The notes beneath the pieces were generated by a model. It made no database searches. It had not been told where the DNA came from and saw nothing but the letters and a program-made list of their open reading frames with translations. Position numbers and translations under genes: made by a program. Below, piece by piece: positions 19,514 to 27,394 of a stretch of DNA of 40,545 nt. Location of the stretch: positions 1 to 40,545 of IMG/VR virus record IMGVR_UViG_3300033388_003266. The stretch is one strand, 5' to 3'. Source of the stretch: a virus. Each line of letters opens with the position of its first letter. The stretch's first letter is position 1.

Positions 19514-19927
19514 ATGATCAAAGCAAGTTGCGATAAGATTCGAGTAACAGTCCGGATAGATTTTGAGGGTGCTGACGTAGATGCTATATTTGGTCAAGCT
19601 GGTCTTTTTGATCATAATGTAAGAGGGGCAGAGACTCCAAACGCAAACAGCGTTGATTTGTGCTTGGATCAAATCTTAATGCACCACAAGCGGCATCCTG
19701 AGCTTGACCGATTTGGCGCCTTGGGAGCTGAACCATCGGGAACCAATGGCTATATGATGGGGTGTGCTTTAATTGATTTTGATATTGACCCAGACGAATT
19801 CACACTTGCGATTCCCAGAGAACTATCCGGCATAGTCGAAACTTTCATGAAAAAATATGTCTCGATTATGGCAGACGGGCAGGAGTTGCAAAAAGAAACC
19901 ATTATGATCAGGTCGTTTACGAGCTAA
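19514..19927 (+). CDS. Hypothetical protein, 137 aa
   Basis: An acidic alpha/beta protein. The start is the ATG at 19514 after GGGGAGGAC; the longer frame runs back into the previous gene. Segments such as RVTVRIDFEGADVDAIFGQ and the C-terminal ETFMKKYVSIMADG suggest a compact soluble fold. No motif I can name; it is an accessory gene. Confidence 0.6.
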   Translation: MIKASCDKIRVTVRIDFEGADVDAIFGQAGLFDHNVRGAETPNANSVDLCLDQILMHHKRHPELDRFGALGAEPSGTNGYMMGCALIDFDIDPDEFTLAIPRELSGIVETFMKKYVSIMADGQELQKETIMIRSFTS

Positions 19928-19965
19928 GGCCCATAAGCTACTGATGAACAGTACAAAGAGGGGCT

Positions 19966-20133
19966 ATGAAAAAACTAAAATTATTAATCATTTCAATCTG
20001 CTTTAGAATCATTGACGAACTTGTGGACGAGGTGATTATAGGGAGCATGTGTCAATGTCCGAAAGGATCGCTTTGTGAATTTTTTAAGCTTGATGAAGAC
20101 GGAGAAGAACTCTGCCAATACGGTGAAATCTAA
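19966..20133 (+). CDS. Small Cys-containing protein, 55 aa
   Basis: A 56-codon frame with a hydrophobic basic start (MKKLKLLIISICF), an acidic middle and CQCPKGSLC followed by a later Cys. The ATG follows AGAGGGG. Residues 4-13 could be a short anchor, but the next residues (RIIDELVDE) are charged. The function is unknown. Confidence 0.5.
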   Translation: MKKLKLLIISICFRIIDELVDEVIIGSMCQCPKGSLCEFFKLDEDGEELCQYGEI

Positions 20134-20160
20134 TTAAGAACAGTTACAAGGAGGTATGAA

Positions 20161-20529
20161 ATGGAGTGTTCATGCTCAATATCAGCAGAGTCAGATTGCG
20201 GTGGGCCCAGCAAGCACAGTGAAAAAATTGTCACTGCAAGAAAAAAGCATGTTTGCTTTGAATGCTTGGAAGATATTCAGGCTGGTGAAAAATACGAATA
20301 TGTCAAAGGCTTATGGGATGGATCATACAGCATTTACAAGACCTGTATTGATTGCAAGAGCATTAGAGACACGTTTTTTGATTCATGGGTCTATACTCAG
20401 GTCTGGGAAAATTTCCAAGATGAATTTGGATACCATGACTCTATTATTCCAGAATCATGCATTGCAGAACTTACTCCTGGGGCCCGGGCCCGGGTATGTG
20501 AATTTATAGAATGCGGTTGGGAGGATTAA
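20161..20529 (+). CDS. Cys-rich conserved phage protein, 122 aa
   Basis: The pattern CSCS...SDCG, then ARKKHVCFECLEDIQAGEKYEYVKGLWDG...YKTCIDCKSIRD places two Cys pairs around a short beta region, likely a zinc-binding treble clef or ribbon. I have seen the xHxCFECLxxIxxGEKYE unit in phage proteins, but it has no assigned role. The ATG follows AAGGAGGTATGAA. Confidence 0.65.
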   Translation: MECSCSISAESDCGGPSKHSEKIVTARKKHVCFECLEDIQAGEKYEYVKGLWDGSYSIYKTCIDCKSIRDTFFDSWVYTQVWENFQDEFGYHDSIIPESCIAELTPGARARVCEFIECGWED

Positions 20530-20533
20530 AACC

Positions 20534-20857
20534 ATGAAGAAATTCACCTGCAACAAATGCGACGGAGTCATGAAGACTAACCCGGCGCCATGCTTTACAA
20601 GGATTGATACAGACCACCATAGACCACCGACCATGTGCCATGTCAGCGAAACCATTGAAGCTGCCTGGGAAGAGGTCCCATGGGATGATGATAAGCGGGT
20701 GCCAATAATTGGCATTATGAAGTCAATCAATGAACAGGCAAGCGATACAATCTGGTATAATGACGGATACACAGTTTTCGAAAGACTTTGGGATTTATAT
20801 TTAGAGTGCGCCGGGGAAGAGTCAGAGTTGAAAAAAGAATTCCCGGAATACAGTTAA
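20534..20857 (+). CDS. Hypothetical protein, 107 aa
   Basis: It opens with FTCNKCDGVMKTNPAPC, a knuckle with three Cys, followed by an acidic Trp-containing middle (AAWEEVPWDDDK) and a helical acidic C-terminus. It lies 4 bases after the stop of the previous Cys-rich gene and follows GGGAGG. Adjacent Cys-rich genes in this stretch suggest a cluster of small metal-binding host-takeover proteins. Confidence 0.6.
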   Translation: MKKFTCNKCDGVMKTNPAPCFTRIDTDHHRPPTMCHVSETIEAAWEEVPWDDDKRVPIIGIMKSINEQASDTIWYNDGYTVFERLWDLYLECAGEESELKKEFPEYS

Positions 20858-20890
20858 TCCACAGATGGAATAGGTATAAGGATGGAAAAA

Positions 20891-21010
20891 ATGGATAAAG
20901 AATTATTTATATGCTGTGAGTGCGGCAAAGAACATTCAGAAAGAAGATGCCCACGATGCGGGTGCCCTGAATATCTTAGCAATCCGAACGGGCCAAGGAG
21001 TTTGCCATGA
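20891..21010 (+). CDS. Zinc-ribbon microprotein, 39 aa
   Basis: A 40-codon frame with CCECGKEHSERRCPRCGCPEYL, two CxxC knuckles with the spacing of a minimal zinc ribbon. I chose the ATG at 20891, which has AAGGATGG at a good distance; an ATG at 20882 would add three residues. The stop overlaps the next start (ATGA). Confidence 0.55.
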   Translation: MDKELFICCECGKEHSERRCPRCGCPEYLSNPNGPRSLP

Positions 21011-21462
21011 AAGTTATAACACTGTGCGGTTCAACTAAATTTAAAAAAGAGTTTCTCCGTGTGCAGGCCGAAGAGACTTTGATTGGAAACATTGTAATCA
21101 GTGTTGGTTTGTTTGGACATGAAACCGGTCTTGATATGAATAGTGAAACCAAACGCATGCTTGACAAGATGCATTTTCAAAAAATAGATCTGGCTGATGA
21201 GATTTTTGTCATCAATCCAGGTGGGTATGTCGGGTTGTCCACTTGTGATGAAATTTATTATGCCATAGCAAGCAGGAAAAAAGTCAATTGGCTTGAAACC
21301 CCAGAGTGCTGGGAAGATCCATATAAGCCATTAGGGCAATGTAAAAATTGCTCCAGCGCCAAGACTCTTCCAAGTGGCAAAAGGGTTGAGAGGGGATATG
21401 TTCATCCATGCCTAACTTGTTCCCGGCCAGAAATGAGCAACTTTGAAAACCGCACTATCTAA
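21007..21462 (+). CDS. Nucleoside 2-deoxyribosyltransferase-like protein with Cys-rich tail, 151 aa
   Basis: The N-terminal 100 residues show KVITLCGSTKF, IVISVGLFGHE, MHFQKIDLADEIFVINPGGYVGLSTCDEIYYA, the order of the nucleoside deoxyribosyltransferase-like fold, whose members exchange bases on deoxyribonucleosides or bind nucleotides. The C-terminal 45 residues are unusual: CKNCSSAKTLPSGKRVERGYVHPCLTC is a four-Cys zinc-like unit. The start overlaps the zinc-ribbon gene by ATGA. It may act in nucleotide salvage, base modification or nucleotide sensing; the enzyme activity is inference. Confidence 0.75.
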   Translation: MKVITLCGSTKFKKEFLRVQAEETLIGNIVISVGLFGHETGLDMNSETKRMLDKMHFQKIDLADEIFVINPGGYVGLSTCDEIYYAIASRKKVNWLETPECWEDPYKPLGQCKNCSSAKTLPSGKRVERGYVHPCLTCSRPEMSNFENRTI

Positions 21463-21485
21463 TGTTACAGGTTTAAGGAGGAAGT

Positions 21486-21737
21486 ATGAACAGAAATGAC
21501 GCTCTGAATGCAAAGTTTTACAGAGAAAAGATAACGAAGAGATGTGCTGTCAAGGCAATTGTTGATATTGCAGAGATGGTTTTGCCGAATGGTACTTGCA
21601 GTTTCTATGAAGGGATATATTCCCCGAGAAAATATGATGCTTCGATTCGCTCCATGGTGGATAGAATCAGAGTATTAAAACATGATGCCGCCAAATATCA
21701 TGAACTCAGGAAAGTTATGAAAGATTTAGTAAGATAA
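21486..21737 (+). CDS. Hypothetical protein, 83 aa
   Basis: A basic helical protein starting MNRNDALNAKFYREKITKRCAVKAIVD with a long C-terminal helix (SIRSMVDRIRVLKHDAAKYHELRKVMKDLVR). The ATG follows AAGGAGGAAG. There is no motif I can name. Confidence 0.6.
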   Translation: MNRNDALNAKFYREKITKRCAVKAIVDIAEMVLPNGTCSFYEGIYSPRKYDASIRSMVDRIRVLKHDAAKYHELRKVMKDLVR

Positions 21738-21763
21738 CCAATAACAGAATGTAAGGAGACGAA

Positions 21764-21853
21764 ATGTATAAAAAAGACTTAATAAAAGCCATTAAGTTTT
21801 CCACAGCATTTGGTGTTATAATGTTTGTGCTTATGTGGCTTGCTGGGAAATAA
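21764..21853 (+). CDS. Single-pass membrane microprotein, 29 aa
   Basis: A 30-codon frame with a strong AAGGAG site. A basic start (MYKKDLIKAIK) is followed by one transmembrane segment (FSTAFGVIMFVLMWLAG) and a terminal Lys. It is flanked on both sides by near-identical linkers (CCAATAACAGAAT), which suggests that the unit linker-gene-linker was gained as a block. Confidence 0.5.
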   Translation: MYKKDLIKAIKFSTAFGVIMFVLMWLAGK

Positions 21854-21883
21854 CCAATAACAGAATATACAGAGGATTGAGAA
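21854..21883 (+). repeat. Intergenic linker of a repeated family (copy 3)
   Basis: A 30-nt linker containing CCAATAACAGAATAT and AGAGGATTGA. The first 13 bases repeat at 21738-21750 before the microprotein gene; ATAACAGAATAT also occurs in the linker at 16,766. Confidence 0.5.
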
Positions 21884-22396
21884 ATGAAAAAATACAGTGT
21901 GGTATATGCCGACCCACCATGGCGGTATTCATTCAGCAAGAGCAAAAGTCGTAAAATTGAAAACCATTATGAGACAATGACTCTTGAAGATATCTGCTCT
22001 ATGCAATTACCAGTTGAGAAGAATGCAGTATTATATCTTTGGGCCACAGCCCCAAAACTACTGGAGGCACTCAAGGTAATGGAAGCATGGGGGTTTAAAT
22101 ATAAGACTCAGGCAATATGGGATAAATGCCGTATCGGTATGGGGTATTGGTTCCGAGGTCAGCATGAAATTCTTCTTGTTGGTACCAAGGGGAAATTTAG
22201 CCCACCTGAACAAATGTTCCGCATCAGCTCAATTTTTAAATCACCAAGGGGAAAGCACAGCAAAAAGCCAGATGATTTTAGAGCTATGATAAAACTTTGG
22301 TTTCCTGGCCATAACCGTATTGAGCTTTTCAGCAGGGCTAAGTTCCCTGGCTGGGACCATTGGGGCAATGAAATAGAATCAGATATAAAACTATAA
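21884..22396 (+). CDS. MT-A70-family N6-adenine methyltransferase, 170 aa
   Basis: The catalytic DPPW is at residues 10-13 (VVYADPPWRY), followed by LYLWATAPKLLEALKVMEAWGFKYK, the usual second motif, and HEILLVGTKGKF, SSIFKSPRGKHSKKPDDF. These define phage MT-A70 enzymes that methylate adenine in DNA. The length is normal for the compact phage type. It is the last gene of the rightward operon, ending 32 bases before the hairpin shared with the tail operon. A restriction-protection or regulatory role is likely. Confidence 0.9.
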   Translation: MKKYSVVYADPPWRYSFSKSKSRKIENHYETMTLEDICSMQLPVEKNAVLYLWATAPKLLEALKVMEAWGFKYKTQAIWDKCRIGMGYWFRGQHEILLVGTKGKFSPPEQMFRISSIFKSPRGKHSKKPDDFRAMIKLWFPGHNRIELFSRAKFPGWDHWGNEIESDIKL

Positions 22397-22427
22397 ATCC
22401 ACACTACAAAGTGTAATTTGATAGCCG

Positions 22428-22448
22428 GGGCGGTGTTAATTACCGCCC
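22428..22448. terminator. Hairpin between convergent operons
   Basis: GGGCGGT (22428-22434) and ACCGCCC (22442-22448) form a perfect 7-bp stem with a 7-nt loop between the MT-A70 gene and the last tail gene. There is no clear T tract on either side, so it may stop RNA polymerase weakly in both directions or protect 3' ends. Confidence 0.5.
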
Positions 22449-22458
22449 ATATACATCC

Positions 22459-22749
22459 TTATCTTATCTTTTTGCGTTCGCTCTTTGCCTTAGATTCAAA
22501 CTCAGATAAGAAGGTTGGCAGGTCTGGATCTTCGCTGAATTTCATGATTAGAAATTCCCTAATTGGCCGTATGCTTTTTAAATCAATATTTTCTAATTCT
22601 ACAAAAGCATCAGATATTTCTTTTTCTGCTGCATGTTCTTCCGCAGCGAGTCTTTCAGTTTCTAATATTTCCGCCTCTTCCTCCTGCGTGTAATATGTTA
22701 CTGTTTCTTTCCCTGTCGTTACGTCGTTTGATCTATTTTTTACTTTCAC
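22459..22749 (-). CDS. Small protein after the tailspike, 96 aa
   Basis: An acidic helical protein with a coiled-coil-like middle (EEEAEILETERLAAEEHAAEKEI) and an end LKSIRPIREFLIMKF...SERKKIR. The RPIREFL unit recurs in small proteins encoded after tail fibres and spikes. The start is GTG at 22749 after GGGGGGAAC. It is the last gene of the virion operon; a tail-fibre chaperone role is possible but unproven. Confidence 0.65.
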   Translation of the reverse strand: MKVKNRSNDVTTGKETVTYYTQEEEAEILETERLAAEEHAAEKEISDAFVELENIDLKSIRPIREFLIMKFSEDPDLPTFLSEFESKAKSERKKIR

Positions 22750-22759
22750 AGGTTCCCCC

Positions 22760-24043
22760 CTATTCGTAGCTGATATTTATTTTCCCATTGTCAAAAGTGT
22801 CCGTACCACCAACAGTTGTTAGGCTTATAGTATCTAAATCATTTGTCAAAGATCTAAAACCACCAGACCACCCACCAACGGTTGATGCAGTTGTGATTAA
22901 CGACCCGTCAACTACCCAGGTATTGGTGGTGGGGTCCAAAAGATTGAAAACCATGTTCCCTGTATAGGTGGTCCCGCCGTTAATGCCATTCCTGAAAAGA
23001 ATCCCTGCGGTACTTTGCAACCCGGTTCCAGCCTGGTTGTACCCTGTTGATACATAGCCTGAAGTATATATCCCAGTAGAGTCTCCAAATCTAATAATAA
23101 AATCAGATGTCCCATTGGAGGATAGTTCTTCGTACATGAAAGTGATCCGCTTTGGCCCTGCCGGAATGCCTGTAAAATCGATAGATGTTCCAGACGTAGA
23201 AGCAACCGCCGTGCCAAGTATGATAGATGTTAAAGGTTTTCCGCTTGCCCGTTCATATCCGGTCATTATCCAGTCACCGGAGTCGTATTCTCTAAATCTT
23301 GCTATATCTCCAACCGCCGTGGTAATGTTCGCACCCGTTATATTTATGAGGTCTGTCGCATCATGGTTTATCGTCAATACTCCGGCAAATTCAAGCTCGA
23401 TGACTGTCCCTACTTTACCTGTCGTGTTTATGGAGTCTATATTCGTGGTGTCTGTTACAGTGAAATAATTCCCATCTGTCGGGATCGTCAGGGCCGATGC
23501 GCTGGCCACATTTGCCCCTATCGATTCTTGGATTTGATTACCGTCAGAATCTAACGGGCCAGCCATAGTCGGGTCAGGATCAGATGCTAATTCCCCAAGA
23601 GTAATATTCCGATTTGGCATTGCCGCTGTCCTTGTGGTTCCGGTGGCCACCCCAGAAAGATCGAACTGCATGACCTTTGTTTCGTCATCAGCATTTTTTA
23701 TTTGAAATTCATCGTCTAAAAAAACGGCCATGTCGATAGCTTTTGAAGGAACGTAATAAACCTGGACCCCTAAAGAATCCAATAGTTTCAGAGAATAATC
23801 CCCTTCAACAAGCACCGTAACTGTCGAACCATTATACAGAGGATATCCCCCTGCGCTTGTCAGCAAAGGCTGATCCACGTCGACAATATCACCGTTTTCC
23901 TGCTGTATGCTTATCTGTTTTTGGTTGGCTAATATCTCTGGGTCAAGGTCAACCTCTCCTATATACAGGCTACCACCAGACACCGGCCTGCCTGCTGTTG
24001 GATCTCCGAAAAACTCTGGGCCTAATCTTATAACTGCTGTCAT
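22760..24043 (-). CDS. Tailspike/receptor-binding protein with P22 gp9-like head-binding domain, 427 aa
   Basis: Residues about 1-105 match the P22 tailspike head-binding domain: RPVSGGSLYIGEVDLDPEILANQKQIS..., QPLLTSAGGYPLYNG and VEGDYSLKLLDSLGVQVYYVP. It would attach the spike to the portal ring complex. The middle (160-270) is a beta-rich linker; the C-terminal 150 residues (TSIDFTGIPAGPKRITFMYEELS...GNMVFNLLDPTTNTW) resemble a common C-terminal beta-domain of tail fibres. No endorhamnosidase-type helix domain is visible, so receptor specificity and enzyme activity differ from P22. Confidence 0.85.
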   Translation of the reverse strand: MTAVIRLGPEFFGDPTAGRPVSGGSLYIGEVDLDPEILANQKQISIQQENGDIVDVDQPLLTSAGGYPLYNGSTVTVLVEGDYSLKLLDSLGVQVYYVPSKAIDMAVFLDDEFQIKNADDETKVMQFDLSGVATGTTRTAAMPNRNITLGELASDPDPTMAGPLDSDGNQIQESIGANVASASALTIPTDGNYFTVTDTTNIDSINTTGKVGTVIELEFAGVLTINHDATDLINITGANITTAVGDIARFREYDSGDWIMTGYERASGKPLTSIILGTAVASTSGTSIDFTGIPAGPKRITFMYEELSSNGTSDFIIRFGDSTGIYTSGYVSTGYNQAGTGLQSTAGILFRNGINGGTTYTGNMVFNLLDPTTNTWVVDGSLITTASTVGGWSGGFRSLTNDLDTISLTTVGGTDTFDNGKINISYE

Positions 24044-24202
24044 TTATTTATTCTCCTGTTTTATGGACCTGAAAAAAATAGAGCATTCATAATAGATATC
24101 CATGAGTTTTTCCTTTGCCCAGTATAAAATATTAGCCATAGCAAAGAACACGAACAAGGAGAAACAAATCGCGCATATCCAACAAATAACTGTAAATATC
24201 AT
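24044..24202 (-). CDS. Single-pass membrane protein, 52 aa
   Basis: The ATG overlaps the stop of the gp16-like gene (ATGA), and the frame ends right before the tailspike start, containing its ribosome binding site. Residues 2-28 form one long hydrophobic segment (IFTVICWICAICFSLFVFFAMANILYW), followed by a charged tail. It is a late membrane protein coupled to virion genes. It may be a lysis or superinfection factor; the function is unknown. Confidence 0.55.
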   Translation of the reverse strand: MIFTVICWICAICFSLFVFFAMANILYWAKEKLMDIYYECSIFFRSIKQENK

Positions 24203-25890
24203 AACGCCCCCCTTTTCCGTAACTCATCGAATGCGGCGACTTGCTCAGGGCTAAAATCACCCTTATTGAACCTTTCTAATATAGAATTAACTGCTCCTTG
24301 AATATTAATAGGCGGTTGCCCGATTGGAGGCGGAACGTTAGAAACATTTTTTGCCTCATAGAGCTTGTCTACATCAGAAAACATTTTTTTAACGATCCTG
24401 TTCGGGTCATTAAGCATTTTATAATATTTAGACAAGCCCTTCGCTCCAGTCCCGGCAGCAATTGACACTGGGTCCTTTGCCATCATGCCTTTTATTATCT
24501 GGTGACCACTAAAAATATCAGAAAAATCTATTAGGCCCTTGTTATTTTTACGGGCATCTACTATGGACCGTTTCGTTACGTCACTTTCTATAGCCTTTAA
24601 ATCACCATATTTCTTCTTTAGAGACTGATATTCTTTCCCTGTAGTCCGTTCTATCACTGAATCAAGTTGCTTTCTTAAATCGTTAGCTATGAGAGCGTCA
24701 ACGTATGCCCTCCCCTTCATCTGTGGTGACGGATCTCTATAGAACTGCTCAAGGGTTTGGTTCAACATCTGGATACCCTCTTGAGCTTCAACGGCGGAAT
24801 ATTTTTCTCTGCCTTTCAGTGATTCCATTCTTGACTTCGCATATTCTACAGTCTCTGGTGAGAAGTCATTGAATATTTTATTATTTATAGTTGGATCTAA
24901 CTTCTTAGCTGTGGCACCAAGGTCTATTGTGACAGGAGACTCTACTGCGGTTCCTTTTCCAACTTCGTCAAAAACCACCTTTTCCCCCTTTCGTAGAGGG
25001 TACGAAAGTTCTCTTTTTACAGAAGCGCCACCTGTTTCTTTAGCCAGGGCATCATACTCTTCAAAAACGCTTCTTTTCGTCTGTTCTATCGCCTGTGAAA
25101 ACTGGTCAAGAGTTTTTGGTAGCCCTTCTACCTTTGCGCCAGTCTCGTCAATTATGTTCAAATTGTCTTTATTTTTTACTATTTCAGTTATTGCTGATTC
25201 TGCTTGATCAAAATATCTTTTTACTTGGCTGCTGGTTGACTTTTTTACAACTGACGGCCTGACCGCTTTGTTTACTCCTTTCTTTATTGCAGACGATAAT
25301 TCTTTTCCTATTGCTGCTATTGGCTTCCCTGATACTTTCCCCATTGCCATCTTGCCGCCTGCAAGTACTGGGGCTGACGAAATAGCGCTATGCACTGTCG
25401 CCGCCACATTAGGATAACCGAGCCTTTCAACTTCGCCACCTGCGTATTCTGCACCTCTTTCAATCTGTTCGAACGGGTAGGCAGTGGCTCTTGTTAATCT
25501 TTCCCCTTCTTCTGTTTGAGGCAAATATACAAGTCCCTCCTGGATCTTTTTTATAGCCTTGTCGGCTTTGCCCAAGTCCCCAGTTGCAAAAAGAGTGGCC
25601 AACCCACCGAGTCCAGATGCAGGTATCCCATAGGCGGAAGTTATCATATTTAACCCGGTTTCAATAGCCGGATACACCTTTCCTATGTCTTCAACTGTTT
25701 GGAATGCTTCACGCCCAGCGGTTTTAGCTATTGTGCGGAACTCTTCTGGTTGTTCTTGAGGAATACCAGTAGTCTCGGAGATAGGAAGCGTGATAATTCC
25801 TCTTTCAACTGCCATGTCGAAATCTTCTTTAACCTTCCCAGTTAATAGACCCCTATTGTTAGCCTCTATCAAATCATCTTGTCTGCTCAT
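24199..25890 (-). CDS. P22 gp16-like DNA ejection protein, 563 aa
   Basis: It is the third and largest of the three ejected proteins by position and size (P22 gp16 has 609 residues). An N-terminal helical part is followed by a hydrophobic Gly/Ala-rich region (about 80-175, including AYGIPASGLGGLATLFATGDLG and VHSAISSAPVLAGGKMAMG), then a long helical charged part. Such proteins leave the virion and help DNA cross the periplasm. The match is at the level of architecture and gene order; no enzymatic motif is visible. Confidence 0.75.
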   Translation of the reverse strand: MSRQDDLIEANNRGLLTGKVKEDFDMAVERGIITLPISETTGIPQEQPEEFRTIAKTAGREAFQTVEDIGKVYPAIETGLNMITSAYGIPASGLGGLATLFATGDLGKADKAIKKIQEGLVYLPQTEEGERLTRATAYPFEQIERGAEYAGGEVERLGYPNVAATVHSAISSAPVLAGGKMAMGKVSGKPIAAIGKELSSAIKKGVNKAVRPSVVKKSTSSQVKRYFDQAESAITEIVKNKDNLNIIDETGAKVEGLPKTLDQFSQAIEQTKRSVFEEYDALAKETGGASVKRELSYPLRKGEKVVFDEVGKGTAVESPVTIDLGATAKKLDPTINNKIFNDFSPETVEYAKSRMESLKGREKYSAVEAQEGIQMLNQTLEQFYRDPSPQMKGRAYVDALIANDLRKQLDSVIERTTGKEYQSLKKKYGDLKAIESDVTKRSIVDARKNNKGLIDFSDIFSGHQIIKGMMAKDPVSIAAGTGAKGLSKYYKMLNDPNRIVKKMFSDVDKLYEAKNVSNVPPPIGQPPINIQGAVNSILERFNKGDFSPEQVAAFDELRKRGAL

Positions 25891-25891
25891 T

Positions 25892-27385
25892 TCATAGCCC
25901 CAATGATTTCATTAATTCTTCATCTGTTTTCTCTGCTGACGGCTTGCCTTCTGTTGTTACTACCTTTTCCCTTCGCATTCTTGACCGGGCCTTATCAAGC
26001 TCAAGTTGAACGCTTCGTTGTCTAAAATTAGCAGCCTCTTTTGTTTCACTAAGCAAATCAAGCATGTCTGAAACGCTTAAGTTCTTGTCGTGTATCTTAC
26101 TCCATTTCTCCTGCGCGCTTGCTGAAAGCTCAGCAACTGAACCAGTTGAGCCGGTTGCAAGTTTACCTATTTCAGACTCTATTTCAGATAGATACATATC
26201 GTATTTTGCTTGTAGCGGACTACCTTTTATTCTCCCGCGCAGTGTCCGCAATGGGATATTCAAGAGCCTTGTATCAAACGTTTTTAAGTCTTTTGACAAC
26301 TCTGCGACCTTATCAACCTGTGAATTTAAGTTAGTGACAAAGCTGCCCATTGAACTAAGCTGTTTGTCGAGGAAATTTTGAGCGCCTTGAATAGATTTAG
26401 TGTCTGCTTGTTCTCCCAACATTGACAATGCGGCCTCTGCCGGAGTCTTTTTTGGGTCGTCCGTTATCCCATCTTCCTTCGCACCAAGGGCATATTGTGC
26501 AGCGCTCTTTGCTATTTTGCCCCTTATCTTTGTGGCCTGTTTCCCCCTTCCCAATGATGGCAATTTACCACCAACAGCCATAAATGCACCCCATGTGTCA
26601 ATCTCTTCCTGTGTCATCTCTTCAAGGTCTATGTCTGTACCGCTTATTTTGGCATCATACGCTTTTACTATCGGGTCAGATGGATCTAAACCATCATCAA
26701 TATATCCTTGCCTTTCATTTATAAGTTTCTTAAGTGGAGACGGTGAAAATTCCTTGGATGATTCTTCTTTAAACTTATATTGCGCATAGTTCTCCGGAGA
26801 CTTTTCAAGATCATTGACTCTCAAATATTCCTCATACCCCGCTGTTAGACCTTCGTACTTGTCTACCTCGTCAACCTCAGTAGCGTCCCGCATGGCCTTC
26901 CATTCTTTAGGATATCTGAACGCCAATTCCTCAGCGGCGGCTTTTTTTGTCCCTTCTGGGTCTTGCTGGAACCTCTGGATAAAAGAATCTGTCTCTTGCG
27001 AACCTTCAGGGCCCACCCCTTGAGATTGCAAAAGTTTCTGCCGGTCCTGTATCAGTTCATTCGCATTCTCTTCTGTTGGGTTTTGGTAGAAGCTGAATAG
27101 AGAATCTTTATAATTATCTGAGGTCTGTTTATTTCTAAATCCAGATGCCTGGGACATAGCTTGTGAAAACTCCGGGTTTGCAAGGCTAAACTCCGCCATT
27201 GCGTCAGGGTCACCGGACCGGTACGCGTCCAAAGCCCCTTGCTTTATAGTGGCAAACTTTTCAGTAGCCTTCTGCTGGGCGACTTCCTCCCTCTTGCGTT
27301 CCTCTATCTGCCCAACAACATCAGAAAGACCTTTTAAACCTTTTGTATAGTCGCCGCCTGGCTGTATCATAAATGGATTTGCCAT
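25892..27385 (-). CDS. P22 gp20-like DNA ejection protein, 497 aa
   Basis: Its length (P22 gp20 has 471) and position between the gp7-like and gp16-like genes identify it as the second ejection protein. It is mostly helical, rich in Gln, Glu, Lys and Ser, with a Gly/Asp-rich N-terminus (MIQPGGDYTKGLKGLSDVVGQIEE), many potential coiled coils, and a tail ending in KTDEELMKSLGL. There are no membrane segments. It is packaged in the virion and delivered with DNA. Confidence 0.75.
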   Translation of the reverse strand: MANPFMIQPGGDYTKGLKGLSDVVGQIEERKREEVAQQKATEKFATIKQGALDAYRSGDPDAMAEFSLANPEFSQAMSQASGFRNKQTSDNYKDSLFSFYQNPTEENANELIQDRQKLLQSQGVGPEGSQETDSFIQRFQQDPEGTKKAAAEELAFRYPKEWKAMRDATEVDEVDKYEGLTAGYEEYLRVNDLEKSPENYAQYKFKEESSKEFSPSPLKKLINERQGYIDDGLDPSDPIVKAYDAKISGTDIDLEEMTQEEIDTWGAFMAVGGKLPSLGRGKQATKIRGKIAKSAAQYALGAKEDGITDDPKKTPAEAALSMLGEQADTKSIQGAQNFLDKQLSSMGSFVTNLNSQVDKVAELSKDLKTFDTRLLNIPLRTLRGRIKGSPLQAKYDMYLSEIESEIGKLATGSTGSVAELSASAQEKWSKIHDKNLSVSDMLDLLSETKEAANFRQRSVQLELDKARSRMRREKVVTTEGKPSAEKTDEELMKSLGL

Positions 27386-27394
27386 TGTTTCTCC

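Noticed and set aside
19890-19955. GAAAC...GGTC...CTGATGA pattern resembling a second hammerhead
   Set aside because: Stem III would be 3 bp (ACC/GGT) and the bases next to the cleavage site do not pair for stem I. The GAAAC lies in coding sequence, and CTACTGATG is part of a linker pattern seen elsewhere.
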